Positions 54,642 to 64,000 of a stretch of 64,000 bases of DNA are shown piece by piece. The notes under the pieces are model-generated. The model did no database searches and had not been told where the DNA came from. It saw nothing but the letters and a program-made list of their open reading frames with translations. Each line of letters starts with the position of its first letter. Within the stretch, counting starts at the first letter, position 1. The stretch is from Solenopsis invicta (Eukaryota; Arthropoda; Insecta; Hymenoptera; Formicidae). The position numbers and the translations under genes are program-made. Where the stretch lies: the NCBI RefSeq assembly GCF_016802725.1, contig NC_052671.1:25607728-25671727 (forward strand). The letters run 5' to 3'.

Positions 54642-55718
54642 ATGGCGCCCGAACAGGGACCAGACCGGAAGGGAGGAAAGTCCGCCGGAACAAAGAGCTG
54701 GATATACGATATCCGCAAGGAAGACCTAATTATCGAGATGGAATCGGTCGGCCTCGACACCGAAGGTACCCTCGACATCCTCCGGCAACGGATGAGTCGA
54801 TACGTCGACGAAAACCCGGACGAATATCGCGCGCCCACAAACGCCACGGCCCCCGCAGCTCCCCCGACTAAGCTCGGGCCGCTGACCCACGCCGCGCCCG
54901 CGCCTCTTCTCCGCCCACCGCGATTGACGCTCAATCACACCACTCCGGCCACCCCTGGCGACGATGACCTGTCCCCCGCCAAGACCATGAGTCAAATGAG
55001 AAAGTGGGGAATACAATTCGACGGCAAAGACCCATGGGGATTCTTGGAGCGAGTCGAGGAGCTACGGACCGGGTACGGGTTCTCCGACCACCAGCTGCTG
55101 CTAGGGTTACCGGAACTCCTGAAAGGAGACGCGTTACTCTGGCTGCGGAATTCACGAGAAAATTGGGGCGATTGGTCCGACTTTTTGGAGGATTTTAAGG
55201 CGACCTACCTACCGCCACGGTACCGCAGCCATCTAATCCGCGAGTTGCGCGACCGCGTGCAGAAACCCGACGAGCCGTATCACCGTTACGCTACCGCAAG
55301 TCTCGCCTTGATGCGACGCGCCGGAGGGTTTTCGATCGATGACCGAATCGATCAACTCTATGACAACATGAAACCGGAGTACCAGCTGCACATCCGACGC
55401 GACGACATCCGTAGACCGACCGACCTGCTTCAACGCACCGCCGAACTCGAACGCGTACAGGAACGCTGCCGGACGTTACGCGCCGCTCAGACCAAGAACC
55501 GCGAAACCGCCGCCGCCGCCACCACGTACGACCGCGCCGAATGCTGCTGGCGCTGCAAACAACGAGGTCACACTCGTTGTTTCGACTGCCGTCGGCCACC
55601 GCGAAAATTCTGCTCACAATGCGGCAAGGATGGCATACTGACGCGCGACTGCCACCCGCCCCCGGGAAACGAGGCCAGGACCGGCGAATCTCCGGCCGCT
55701 CCCCGGTCCTCCGAGTAA
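54642..55718 (+). CDS. gag: Gypsy Gag
   Basis: 358 residues. The ATG at 54642 is the first base after the LTR, and its first codons are the primer-binding site itself. There is an N-terminal region with a SAP-like helix pair (residues 25-60), a retrotransposon Gag domain about residues 125-270 (W-G-F-L-E-R-V, L-L-W-L-R-N), then two zinc knuckles near 305-345. The first (C-W-R-C...H) carries an extra Cys. The second (C-S-Q-C-G-K-D-G-I-L-T-R-D-C) has Ile where His is usual. It forms the virus-like particle core. It ends with TAA at 55716-55718; a slippery site at 55664 sends part of translation into pol. Confidence 0.85.
   Translation: MAPEQGPDRKGGKSAGTKSWIYDIRKEDLIIEMESVGLDTEGTLDILRQRMSRYVDENPDEYRAPTNATAPAAPPTKLGPLTHAAPAPLLRPPRLTLNHTTPATPGDDDLSPAKTMSQMRKWGIQFDGKDPWGFLERVEELRTGYGFSDHQLLLGLPELLKGDALLWLRNSRENWGDWSDFLEDFKATYLPPRYRSHLIRELRDRVQKPDEPYHRYATASLALMRRAGGFSIDDRIDQLYDNMKPEYQLHIRRDDIRRPTDLLQRTAELERVQERCRTLRAAQTKNRETAAAATTYDRAECCWRCKQRGHTRCFDCRRPPRKFCSQCGKDGILTRDCHPPPGNEARTGESPAAPRSSE
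54643..54660 (+). other. Primer-binding site, tRNA-Lys type, overlapping the gag start
   Basis: TGGCGCCCGAACAGGGAC is complementary to the 3' end of tRNA-Lys(UUU). The same 18 bases serve as PBS in lentiviruses. It begins one base after the LTR and shares its TG with the gag ATG, so it encodes Gag residues 1-7. Confidence 0.9.
55664..55670 (+). promoter_or_regulatory. -1 ribosomal frameshift site GGGAAAC
   Basis: In the gag frame it reads G GGA AAC, the X XXY YYZ form. It lies 46 bases before the gag stop, and slipping back one base enters exactly the open pol frame (G-K-R-G-Q-D-R-R). GC-rich downstream sequence could form the stimulating structure. Confidence 0.75.
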
Positions 55719-56737
55719 GATTCCTGCCCCGGCCGCACCTTACCGTCCGAATCCGCGACCGAACCGTCCTGGCATTAATCGACTCCGGATCGGAAGTATC
55801 GTTTGTTAACCAGGCAACCGTGCAACTCGCCACGGAACTCGGCTTCCACGTGCAGCACGAACCGAACTCCGTGCAGCTCGCTGACGGACAGCCGGTAGAC
55901 TTGCCCGGCCACATCCATCTCACGATCCGCATCGGACACCGCCAATTCCACCACCGTTTTCGCATAATGCCGAACATGAGCACCGCTCTACTCCTCGGCA
56001 TCGACGCGTGGGCCAAAATCGGAGCGTCGCTTCCTCCACCGCCAGCACAGCCACGCTGCCGCGGACCGAACGCCGCCGTCACGCAAACAGCGTCACCGCT
56101 GACCGCAACGGAAACAGCCACGCTGAAAACCTTCCTGTCCCGCGAACTACCGTTATTCGACGAGGTCTCCGAACCGACATCACTAGCCCAGCACGCAATC
56201 CGGCTCAAACCGGGCCGCACTCCGATCAAACAGCGCTACCGGCCGCGAAACCCAGCTATGCAGGCGGTCATAAACACCGAAGTCGACGCAATGCTACGGG
56301 AAGGGGTAATCGAGAAGTCACAGAGCCCTTGGAGCTCCCCGGTCGTGATCGTCCGTAAGAAGGACGGGAAATATCGATTCTGCATCGACTTCCGCCGCGT
56401 CAACGACGCCACCGAACCTGATGCCTACCCCCTCCCCCAGATCCCGGTCACGCTCGATAAATTACGCGGCGCGGCATTTCTTTCGACACTCGATCTACGC
56501 CACGGGTACTGGCAGGTCCCGCTGACCGCCGAAAGCCGACCCGTGACCGCGTTCACCGTGCCGGGGAAGGGGCTGTACCAGTTTACCGTAATTCGGCCTC
56601 CACTCGGCACCGGCCACGTTCCAGCGCCTACTGGACACCGTCCTGGGCCCCGATCTCGAACCACGGGTCTTAGTATACTTAGACGATATTATCGTTATCA
56701 GCCTTACGTTCGACGAACATCTCCGCACGCTACGTGA
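55664..56737 (+). pseudogene. pol: Gypsy Pol, protease and RT N-terminal half (frame ends at deletion)
   Basis: Pol in the -1 frame relative to gag. Aspartic protease with L-I-D-S-G-S-E near 55780 and G-I-D-A-W near 56000, a linker, then RT: Y-R-P-R-N-P, W-S-S-P-V-V-I-V-R-K-K-D-G, C-I-D-F-R-R-V-N, L-D-L-R-H-G-Y-W-Q. At 56591-56592 a 5 base loss, judged from the usual F-T-V-M-P-F-G-L text, removes M-P and shifts frame, so the downstream text to 56737 is nonsense in this frame. Confidence 0.85.
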
Positions 56738-58829
56738 GGTTTTCCGACGACTCCGCGAGGCAAATCTGCGCCTAAATCCCGATAAGTGCCGATTCTGCGT
56801 AGGACAATTGAGATACCTCGGACATATAGTCGGCCAAAATAGTATCCAGACCGACCCGGAGAAAGTTAAGGCCATCACAGACTGGCCATCTCCAACCACC
56901 GTTAAACAGATACGGCAATTCTTGGGCATCGCCTCGTGGCACCGACGATTCATCCGCGACTTTGCCACCGTGGCCGCCCCGTTGACCGCGCTCACAAAGA
57001 AACGCGCGCGGTGGAAGTGGAGCGCCGACGAGGAAGCCGCATTTCAAAAACTAAAGGACACTCTCACCTCCGCATCCGTCCTGACCTGCCCAGATTTTTC
57101 GCGACGCTTCTTCCTCCAAACCGACGCAAGTAACACCGGACTCGGGGCCGTACTGACTCAATTCTTCCCCGAAGGAGAACGGGTCATCGCGTACGCAAGT
57201 CGCACATTAAATCCGGCCGAGAAAAATTATACCGCCACCGAGCTGGAATGTTTAGCCGTGATCTGGGGGATACGGCGGATGCGGGAGTACCTCGAGGGAT
57301 ACCCCTTTACGGTCATCACCGATCACCAGTCACTACGCTGGCTACAAAAGCTTGACGCGCCGACCGAACGCCTCGGCCGATGGGCATTCGAGATACAGCA
57401 ACACGACATGGAGATCAAGTACCGTAAAGGGGCCCTAAACCGCGTCGCCGACGCGCTGTCACGCCAGCCTACCGCCGCCGCCGCGGAGAACGCCCCCGCC
57501 GACCGCTGGTACCGGCGCACGCTGCAAACCGTGCAAAACGACCCGGCCGCCCTGCCCGACTTCACCCTTCGCGAGGGAAAGTTATACCGACACGTCCTGC
57601 ATAGCCTGGACTTCGCCGAGATACCCGCAGGTAGCCAGTGGAAACGCTGCGTACCGCGACCCGAGCGAGCGAAAATACTAAGCCAGAATCACGACGACGC
57701 GACCGCCGGCCACTTCGGCGTGGCCAAGACTATCGCTCGGATAGCCCGCTCGTACTATTGGCCGGGCATGTTCCGCGAGATCGCAACGTACGTACGTAAG
57801 TGCGAGAACTGCCTCCGACACAAGGTAGACCAACGCCGGCCCGCCGGGAACCTGCACGCAACGCACGTGGACCGCCCCTGGCAACAAGTAACGCTAGACC
57901 TGATAGGGCCCCTCCCTCGCTCCAAACAAGGCCACACCTGGCTATTGAATATGCAGGATCGTTTCTCGAAATGGGTCGAAATGCGGCCCCTCCGCCGAGC
58001 CACCGCGCCAGCCGTCACCCGCGCCATCGCGGAACAGGTCATCCTCCGCCACGGATGCCCGGAGAGCATCATATCCGATAACGGGACCCAACTTAAGTCA
58101 AAGCAGCTGAGCGAACTACTCACCGCCTACCGCGTCCGCCATATATGCACGCCAACGTACGCGCCGCATTGTAATCCAGTCGAACGCACAAACAGAACGG
58201 TCAAGACAATGATCGCCCAGTACGTCGACCGCGATCACCGAAACTGGGACGAACGAATACCCGCGTTACAAATGGCTTACAATACGGCGCGGCACGAGGC
58301 AACCGGGTATACGCCCGCCTTCGTCAATCTCGGGCGAGAACTAGTTACCCCCGCGCTCAACAACGAAGCCCCGCCGCAACCGGCTCCGCCCCCAGATACC
58401 ACGCGCCGCTACCTCGAGGAAGCACACGAACTCGTGCGGATACACCTAGCGCGCGCATTCCAACGCCAGCAAAAACATTACGATCTCCGACGCCGCGCCT
58501 GGCGACCGCAGATCGGAGAATGGGTGTGGAAACGAGACCACCCATTCTCGAACAAAGCCGACGCGTTTAACGCCAAGCTCGCTCCGAAATTCCAAGGCCC
58601 CCTCGAAATACGCAAAATCATCTCGCCCGTGATTGTTGACCTACGCGACCGACGCGGGCGATGGACTCGACACATACACATACAGCATCTCAAACCAGCA
58701 CCACGCACCGAGGACCAGAGGGGGGAGATCGAAAGCGAGACCGACTCCGAAGATGATACCGACGCTCCGCCGGAAAATGACAACACGCCGAACCAAAACA
58801 CCGGGGACGAGAAGGACAACGAGGAATAG
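56593..58829 (+). pseudogene. pol: Gypsy Pol, RT C-terminal half, RNase H and integrase
   Basis: Continues pol after the 5 base deletion: F-G-L-H-S-A-P-A-T-F-Q, active site Y-L-D-D near 56680, RT connection, RNase H (Q-T-D-A-S-N-T-G-L near 57120). Then the integrase H-H-C-C finger (G-H-F-G-V-A-K, C-E-N-C), core Asp in L-D-L-I-G-P, Asp in I-S-D-N-G-T and Glu in N-P-V-E-R-T-N-R. The C-terminus is acidic (E-S-E-T-D-S-E-D-D-T-D), with no chromodomain. 58829 is the stop. Apart from the upstream deletion it is intact. Confidence 0.9.
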
Positions 58830-58899
58830 GAGGGGAGGCCAGCCGTTAAATTCGACAAGAAACGCAGCTCGTCACTAGCGAACCGACCGTCCCAGCGAC

Positions 58900-59406
58900 A
58901 TGGAACGCACAGAGCGCGATATCATCGACGAGATTAATCGTCTGCTCGGCGAAACAGAGAGTTACGATCCGGAAAACCCGGCAATCGACCCGGCATGGGA
59001 CTCCTTGCGGACCAGCCAACCGCCAGCTACTGCTGCCGTAGAGGCGAACCGCCACCCGGTCGTCGGGCAACGAAACGGCCGACTACGACAACCGTCAGAC
59101 CGCCGCAATGAAGTAAGGAGGGCCTGGTTGCTGAACCCGCCAACGGCACGACCTAAACCTCGCCAACCACAACGACGGGCATCACCATCTCGCCCGACGT
59201 TGAAGCCGGCACGAGTAATGGGACCGCTGCCACCGCCACCCATCCCAGTCGAGGTCGAGCCCGGCTTAATCGTGGAGGTGCCCCACTTCGCCGCCCACTC
59301 AGCACGCGAGTGGAAAACGCGACAAGGCGGGAAACGATGGCACATCCGGTTCAACCATAACGGAAGCGTCCGCCGGATCCGAGAGCTGCCTCCCCGAGAG
59401 ACATAG
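58900..59406 (+). CDS. Extra ORF after pol, unknown
   Basis: 168 residues from an ATG 70 bases after pol. N-terminus acidic and helical (D-I-I-D-E-I-N-R-L-L-G-E), middle Pro/Arg-rich, C-terminus G-G-K-R-W-H-I-R-F-N-H-N-G-S-V-R-R-I, which looks like a short basic beta-hairpin. There is no signal peptide, transmembrane helix or Cys pattern, so it is not an envelope protein. Its position suggests expression from a spliced RNA. A nucleic-acid-binding accessory role is possible but unproven. Confidence 0.6.
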   Translation: MERTERDIIDEINRLLGETESYDPENPAIDPAWDSLRTSQPPATAAVEANRHPVVGQRNGRLRQPSDRRNEVRRAWLLNPPTARPKPRQPQRRASPSRPTLKPARVMGPLPPPPIPVEVEPGLIVEVPHFAAHSAREWKTRQGGKRWHIRFNHNGSVRRIRELPPRET

Positions 59407-59435
59407 TAATGTGCCTCGAATTCAGGCACTTGTTA

Positions 59436-59447
59436 GGAGGGGGGTGA
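59436..59447 (+). other. Polypurine tract of gypsy
   Basis: GGAGGGGGGTGA immediately before the 3' LTR. Confidence 0.7.
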
Positions 59448-60216
59448 TGTAACGATGCACACCCCCGAAAATACGATGCATCGTCCCCGGCCACCGACAG
59501 CCGGAGAAAGAGAGCCGCTGGGCTATAACCGGGGGTGCCTCGGGCACCCAAATATAAAAGTCAACAGAAACTTCGCGCGCTAAGATCGTGTCGGTCCATC
59601 GCGCGCGTCAAGTCGGCGCGCACGCGCATGCGAGGGAGCGCGCGTTCACCCCACTCCGGCGACCCCGCCGTCAAGCGCCGAAAATGACGGAGGCAAACGG
59701 AGTTGCCGGGTATATATAGGGCCGCGTGCTCCGGGAAAAGGCACCTGTTTCCCGTCAGCTAGCATCACCCGATGATCCGCTGCGCCTGACAATCCCGGGA
59801 ATAGAAGTGTTCGAAGGTTGCTTGGCCACTGCGGAGGTACTCCGCAGATTTCCGCACCGTTCCTCATCCTCCGCATTCTCTCGAGCCCGAGCGTCCAACT
59901 CTCGTCAAGGTCCTTGGCGAGAGGAGGACCCCCGATCAGCTCCCGAGCCGCGGTTACATTCCGCTCCGCCACGAAACGCAACCAAGCGGAATCGCCGACA
60001 CGGGGTTTCGGCCGAGGTACTCGGCGTGTTTCGTGGCATCCCAGCCGCCATCATCATCGGCCCGCGCGCGGCCGCGGTAGCCCTACCGATTCGCGCGTTG
60101 CCACCTCAACCGCGAAGCTCCGCCCTACACGCATCGCGACACCGCGGGAAAGCCGCGCCCGCATCCAAGCGTCACTCGCGTCCCGTCGCCTGGCGACACC
60201 TCGCGAAGCACCTGTA

Positions 60217-61536
60217 CGAGGTGTGTTCAAAAAGTATCGCGAATTTTGTGTTTTTTCAAAAATTATTTATTTATTCATGAATATCTATTTTGTCCCCTTC
60301 AAAGTAATCCCCATGAGATATTATACACTTGTGCCAACGGTTTTTCCAATCTTCGAAGCACTTCAAAAAATCATTTTTTTTATCTTGTTCAGCTCCTCCT
60401 TCGATGCCGTCTTTATCTCGTCAAGCGTAGCGTAACGTCGTCCTTTCATGGGCCTCTTCAGTTTAGGGAACAACAAAAAGTCACAGGGGGCCAGATCTGG
60501 GGAATACGGTGGCTGCGGCATCATTAGTGTGTTGTTTTTGGCCAAAAAGTCGCGCACAAGCAACGATGTGTGAGCAGGGGCGTTATCGTGGTGCAAAAGC
60601 CAATTTTTGTTCTTCCACAAATCCGGGCGTTTCTGGCGGATTGCTTCGCGCAAATTGCGCATAACTTGCAGGTAATATTCCTTATTGACCGTTCTACCCT
60701 GTGGCAAGAACTCATGATGCACCACGCCCCTGCAATCGAAGAAAACTGTCAGCAAAACTTTCACATTCGACCGAACTTGGCGCGCTTTTTTCGGTCTTGG
60801 TTCGTGCGGCAGCTTCCATTGAGATGATTGAGCTTTGGTTTCCACGTCATAACCATAAACCCACGATTCGTCACCAGTTATGACCCTCTGGAGCAAATTT
60901 GGGTCGTCGCGGACAGAGTCCAACATCTCATTAGCAATGTTCATGCGATGCTGTTTTTGGTCGCAATTGAGCAATTTTGGTACGAATTTCGCGGCGACCC
61001 GTCTCATGCCCAAATCATTGATAAAAATCGAATGGCACGAGCCAATCGATATGTTTAGGTCCTCAGCAACTTCTCTAACGGTGATTCGACGATTGGCCAA
61101 TACCATTTTCTCCACTTCATTAATTTTTTCGTCTATTGTTGAATGCTCGGGCGTCCGGCACGCTCTTCGTCGTTCACATCTTCTCGGCCTTCTGAGAACA
61201 TTTTGTACCACCGATAAACGTTGCTTCGGTCCAAGGTAGCTTCTCCGTATGCCACAGTCAACATTCGGAATGCATCCGCGCACTTAATTTCGTTTTTCAC
61301 ACAAAATTTGATACAGGTTCTTTGATCCATTTTTTTGAATAGGTAAAAATCGAAGACGATCCAAAACACGTGCAAGCAAAGCAGCTGTCAACAATTAAGT
61401 GAACATTCAAAATGGCCGAGCTTGTCGGCATAAGTGAGAGACATGAGTACCAACATAACGCCACAAAAAGATCGAAATTCGAATATACGTAACCCGCGAA
61501 AATTCAAAATTCGCGATACTTTTTGAACACACCTCG
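60217..61536 (-). mobile_element. mariner element nested in gypsy LTR
   Basis: 1320 bp with about 32 bp perfect terminal inverted repeats beginning CGAGGTGTGTTC, TA duplication at 60215-60216 and 61537-61538. It carries a minus-strand transposase with two frameshifts. Its protein C-terminus is close to that of the fold-back element at 15997. Confidence 0.95.
60260..61345 (-). pseudogene. mariner transposase (D,D34D), two frameshifts
   Basis: Expected length of about 345 residues. It begins M-D-Q-R-T-C-I-K-F-C near 61330 with the N-terminal helix-turn-helix (R-S-N-V-Y-R-W-Y). It shifts frame near 61140-61150 after R-A-G-R-P. It then continues with the first Asp in T-G-D-E-S-W, second in H-H-D-N-A-P-A-H and third in S-P-D-L-A-P-C-D (34 between the last two). 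It shifts again at an A/T run near 60370-60378, after which C-F-E-D-W-K-N-R-W and G-D-Y-F-E-G-D complete it. Catalytic residues are intact; both lesions are small indels. Confidence 0.9.
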
Positions 61537-61883
61537 TACATACGGAAAACTGTAAATAGCCGCGTTCACCGAAACCTGTCCGTCCGCGCGCCATTCTAAA
61601 TTCTTGTACTTCGTCCGTCCGCGCGCCGTTCTCAATTCTTGTACTTTGTCCGTCCGCGCGCCGTTCTAACTTCTTGTATTCTGTCCGTCCGCGCGCAAAA
61701 CAAGCGGCTGTACCCATTCGAACGTCGCAAAATAAAAAGCACATGTAAAACTCTAGCACACGCACATACCGCCGACTCATTATTTACGCACGTCCGACTC
61801 TTTCCTCCGCTTCCCGCACGAGCCCTTTCAATCGCACCGCTCCGACGAGCTAGTCCGCGCGAGAGGAAATCGGCAACGTTACA

Positions 61884-62095
61884 ATTTACAGTTCTTATTT
61901 TATACTTAATTATTTTGTATTAAATGTATTTTGAAATATATTTAATTTATGTTAAAAAAATATATTTCGAGAAATATAATAGTACATAAATGTTTGTGAA
62001 CTTCCATTTAAAAACTTTTAAGAACTTCAGATCATGTATATATTTCTTTATAAACATAATTTTTAACTTGTTTATTATTACGCTGACTACCAAAA
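61884..62095. other. AT-rich spacer
   Basis: Target region of the gypsy insertion; no feature seen. Confidence 0.6.
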
Positions 62096-63930
62096 TAAAC
62101 TTTTAATGCTTGCCAGGAGCGTACCCCGTGAAAAAGCAACATAAAGTTGACCATGATTAAATACATCTTTACGAAGATCAATTCCTACTCTATCAAATGT
62201 TTGTCCTTATGATTTATTAATTGTCATAGCAAAAGCTAATTTTATCGGAAATTGTCTTCTTTTAAAAGTAAAAGAATATACATTTTCACAATACAATGTT
62301 ATACGATTTAAAAAACAATATCTCCTACTTTATCCCCTGTTAAAATTTTACATTTTAGTAAATGATCAGCAAGTTCAATAATCATTAGTCTAGTGCCATT
62401 ACAAAGACCTTCATTAATACTAAGATTTCTAATCAACATAATAACACAGTTTGGTTTCAAACGTAATTCATAAGGTGGTAGTGATGACGGAGACAAAGTA
62501 TTTAAATATTCTGGTAATATAGCTTCATCAATGTCGCCATTATCATTGCAATTTTCAGTACTATCTATACTTGTATAAATTCGTTCTTCAAATGCATCAA
62601 ATAATTTGACAACTTATTTATTAATTTCATCAACATCAACATTTCTTGCAGAAAGTATCGCACATTTCGCCATTTTATCAAATTCTTTATTTTGTATCAA
62701 ATCACTATATACATCTTGTACAATATCGGCATTAATGGGAGTGATGCAACAATCAGGGAGTTGTATATTATCATTAGAATCATTTAATATTCCATCTCCC
62801 ACATCCAATAAAAATTTTGCAAATTTAGTTTCCTCAGGAAGAACTCGCATGTTTTCCGTTAAAGAAAAATTTCTAAAATATTTCCAAATAGTACTAAATT
62901 TGATTGAAAGATTTACAATTTCACTTCGAGTACCGAGTACTTTAATAGGAAGAAGTTGTCTAAAATCACCACCTAATACAATAATTTTTCCACCGAAAGG
63001 TAAAGCATTATTCATAATATCACGCAGTGTTCGATCTATAATCTCTAAAGCATAGCGTGGTGCCATTGGCGCTTCATCCCAAACAAAAATATCTGTTTCT
63101 TTCAAATAATGAGCTTCTTTAGATTGAATTTTAATGTTAGATGATGAATTAGCATATAATGGAACTGGTAATCCAAATATTTTATGAATTGTCCTTCCTA
63201 CTGGTAATAACGTAGCTGCTATACCCGTAAAAGCCATTGAACATACATGTTTATTTCGAATTTTGGCTAAATGATATATAGTAATATATATAAATGTTTT
63301 TCCTGAACCACCGGGACCATCGATATAAATACAATTGTTATCATGATTATTAGTATCTAATTCATTTAATACGAGATCTACTATTTCTTTTTGTTTATTA
63401 TTTAACTGATTATATTGTTTGGTACCAATTTCCATAGCTTCTTCAAGTGTTATATAATCATTCTCTGTATCATTATTTATACATTGTTCCATTTGGGGAA
63501 AATCAGCAAGACTTTTACCTTCAACACAAAGCATAGTATTAATTTGTGTATATGCTTTCTTTTGTCCTTGTATTAATCCAAAGTGTCGAATATAATCTTC
63601 CGACATTGCTACTTTAAAATTTTCCCAAAGTTCTTCAGGATATAATGGTTGACAATGTAATAATATTCGTACAAATAATCTACGAAGTTGTCGAGGCATC
63701 ATCTATCCAACAGCTTCTTTCATAGCTCGTTTCCATTCATCATCATCTTCAATTAAACTTAAAGCTAAACATGCCGCTGAAAATGATTGACATTTTTCTC
63801 CATTGACAGTTTTTAAATCATCAAAACTCGTAGCTCCCTTTACAGTGAGCAATAATAGCCGTAAATGAAATAATTCAATTTGTGTTGGACTAATGGAATA
63901 TTGTTCGCGATCAAACCCACGTTAACAATT
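62096..63930 (-). pseudogene. Helitron helicase (PIF1-like), decayed, 5' part beyond window
   Basis: Minus-strand PIF1-type helicase domain of a Helitron Rep/helicase. From about 63925 it reads Q-I-E-L-F-H-L-R-L-L-L-L and K-G-A-T-S-F-D-D-L, with a TAG before M-M-P-R-Q-L-R-R at about 63703. The open stretch 63702-62614 has Walker A G-P-G-G-S-G-K-T, Walker B I-F-V-W-D-E-A-P-M and G-G-D-F-R-Q-L-L-P. After a stop it continues with L-K-P-N-C-V-I-M-L-I-R-N-L and N-G-T-R-L near 62400-62460, then N-K-S-stop-G-Q-T-F-D-R (TAA at 62208-62210, a Gln codon in relatives) and Y-V-A-F-S-R near 62130. The Rep nuclease domain is not in the window. No CTRR-type 3' end was identified. Confidence 0.85.
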
Positions 63931-64000
63931 TTGTATAATTTATTGCGTCCTGTAGATTTAAGTTTCAAAATTCAAGCTGTTACGTTCGTTATTTCTTGTG

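Larger units (their letters stand above)
53528..61883 (+). mobile_element. Ty3/gypsy LTR retrotransposon, full length with nested mariner
   Basis: Two 1114 bp LTRs (the 3' one split by a 1320 bp mariner plus TA), a 4 bp target duplication ATTT (53524-53527, 61884-61887), gag, pol in the -1 frame, an extra ORF and a polypurine tract. By eye the LTRs differ at about 10 positions (near 1%), so it inserted recently. It is GC-rich compared with its surroundings. A 5 bp deletion in RT is the only clear disabling lesion in its genes. Confidence 0.95.
59448..61883 (+). repeat. Gypsy 3' LTR, split by mariner
   Basis: 1114 bp of LTR sequence in two parts (59448-60216 and 61539-61883 after removing the duplicated TA). 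Same repeats and signals as the 5' LTR. The 5' LTR shows the empty site (CCTGTACATAC). Confidence 0.95.

Noticed and set aside
54643..54660. Lentivirus-like origin for the element because of the identical PBS
   Set aside because: The PBS only reflects use of tRNA-Lys; Gag, protease, RT and integrase are Ty3/gypsy type and there is no envelope gene.

Overview
This 64 kb window looks like a TE-rich, AT-rich stretch of an insect nuclear genome, most likely a hymenopteran and plausibly an ant. The reasons are GT-AG introns, a DUF4806 gene, a CCTAA/TTAGG-type repeat, BEL/Pao and Ty3/gypsy elements, several mariners, a Transib and a Helitron, and a purine-biased LINE of a type I associate with ant genomes. 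I see no rRNA, tRNA, CRISPR or bacterial feature. Nearly all recognisable coding sequence belongs to mobile elements or decayed host-like genes. The one locus I can read as an intact host-type gene is a DUF4806 gene (12.7-13.5 kb).

Layout. 0-8.5 kb: a multi-exon, zinc-finger/recombinase-like gene relic with a duplicated 5' segment, one copy of which holds a broken mariner. 9.2-12.0 kb: a Transib (RAG1-like) transposase relic. 12.2-14.3 kb: a small satellite, the DUF4806 gene and a GC-rich tandem repeat. 14.7-19.4 kb: a solo LTR, a fold-back mariner derivative, and a 2.8 kb Tc1-type element that is mostly inverted repeat. 20.9-23.4 kb: an LTR-like unit carrying two small paralogous cysteine-rich ORFs on the minus strand. 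23.4-35.6 kb: exons of an unrecognised minus-strand gene present in duplicated copies and split by a complete, young BEL/Pao element (25312-31714). 34.2-38.4 kb: two large palindromic elements, the second with a solo LTR in one arm. 39.2-53.2 kb: an array of about 0.4 kb AT-rich repeats into which two minus-strand LINEs (RTE-type and a purine-rich APE-type) inserted with clear target-site duplications. 53.5-61.9 kb: a complete Ty3/gypsy element with a mariner nested in its 3' LTR. 62.1 kb to the end: a decayed Helitron helicase.

The window is useful because several insertions come with their own empty-site control: a duplicated flank, the other palindrome arm, or the other LTR. This allows exact boundaries and relative ages. 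The most unusual items are the LTR-borne pair of CxxC proteins at 21.3-22.1 kb, the gypsy element whose gag start codon lies on its primer-binding site and whose gag/pol overlap carries a classic -1 slippery heptamer, its extra ORF after pol, and the minus-strand exon set at 31.9-33.8 kb. Identifications come from recalled family motifs, not database searches.
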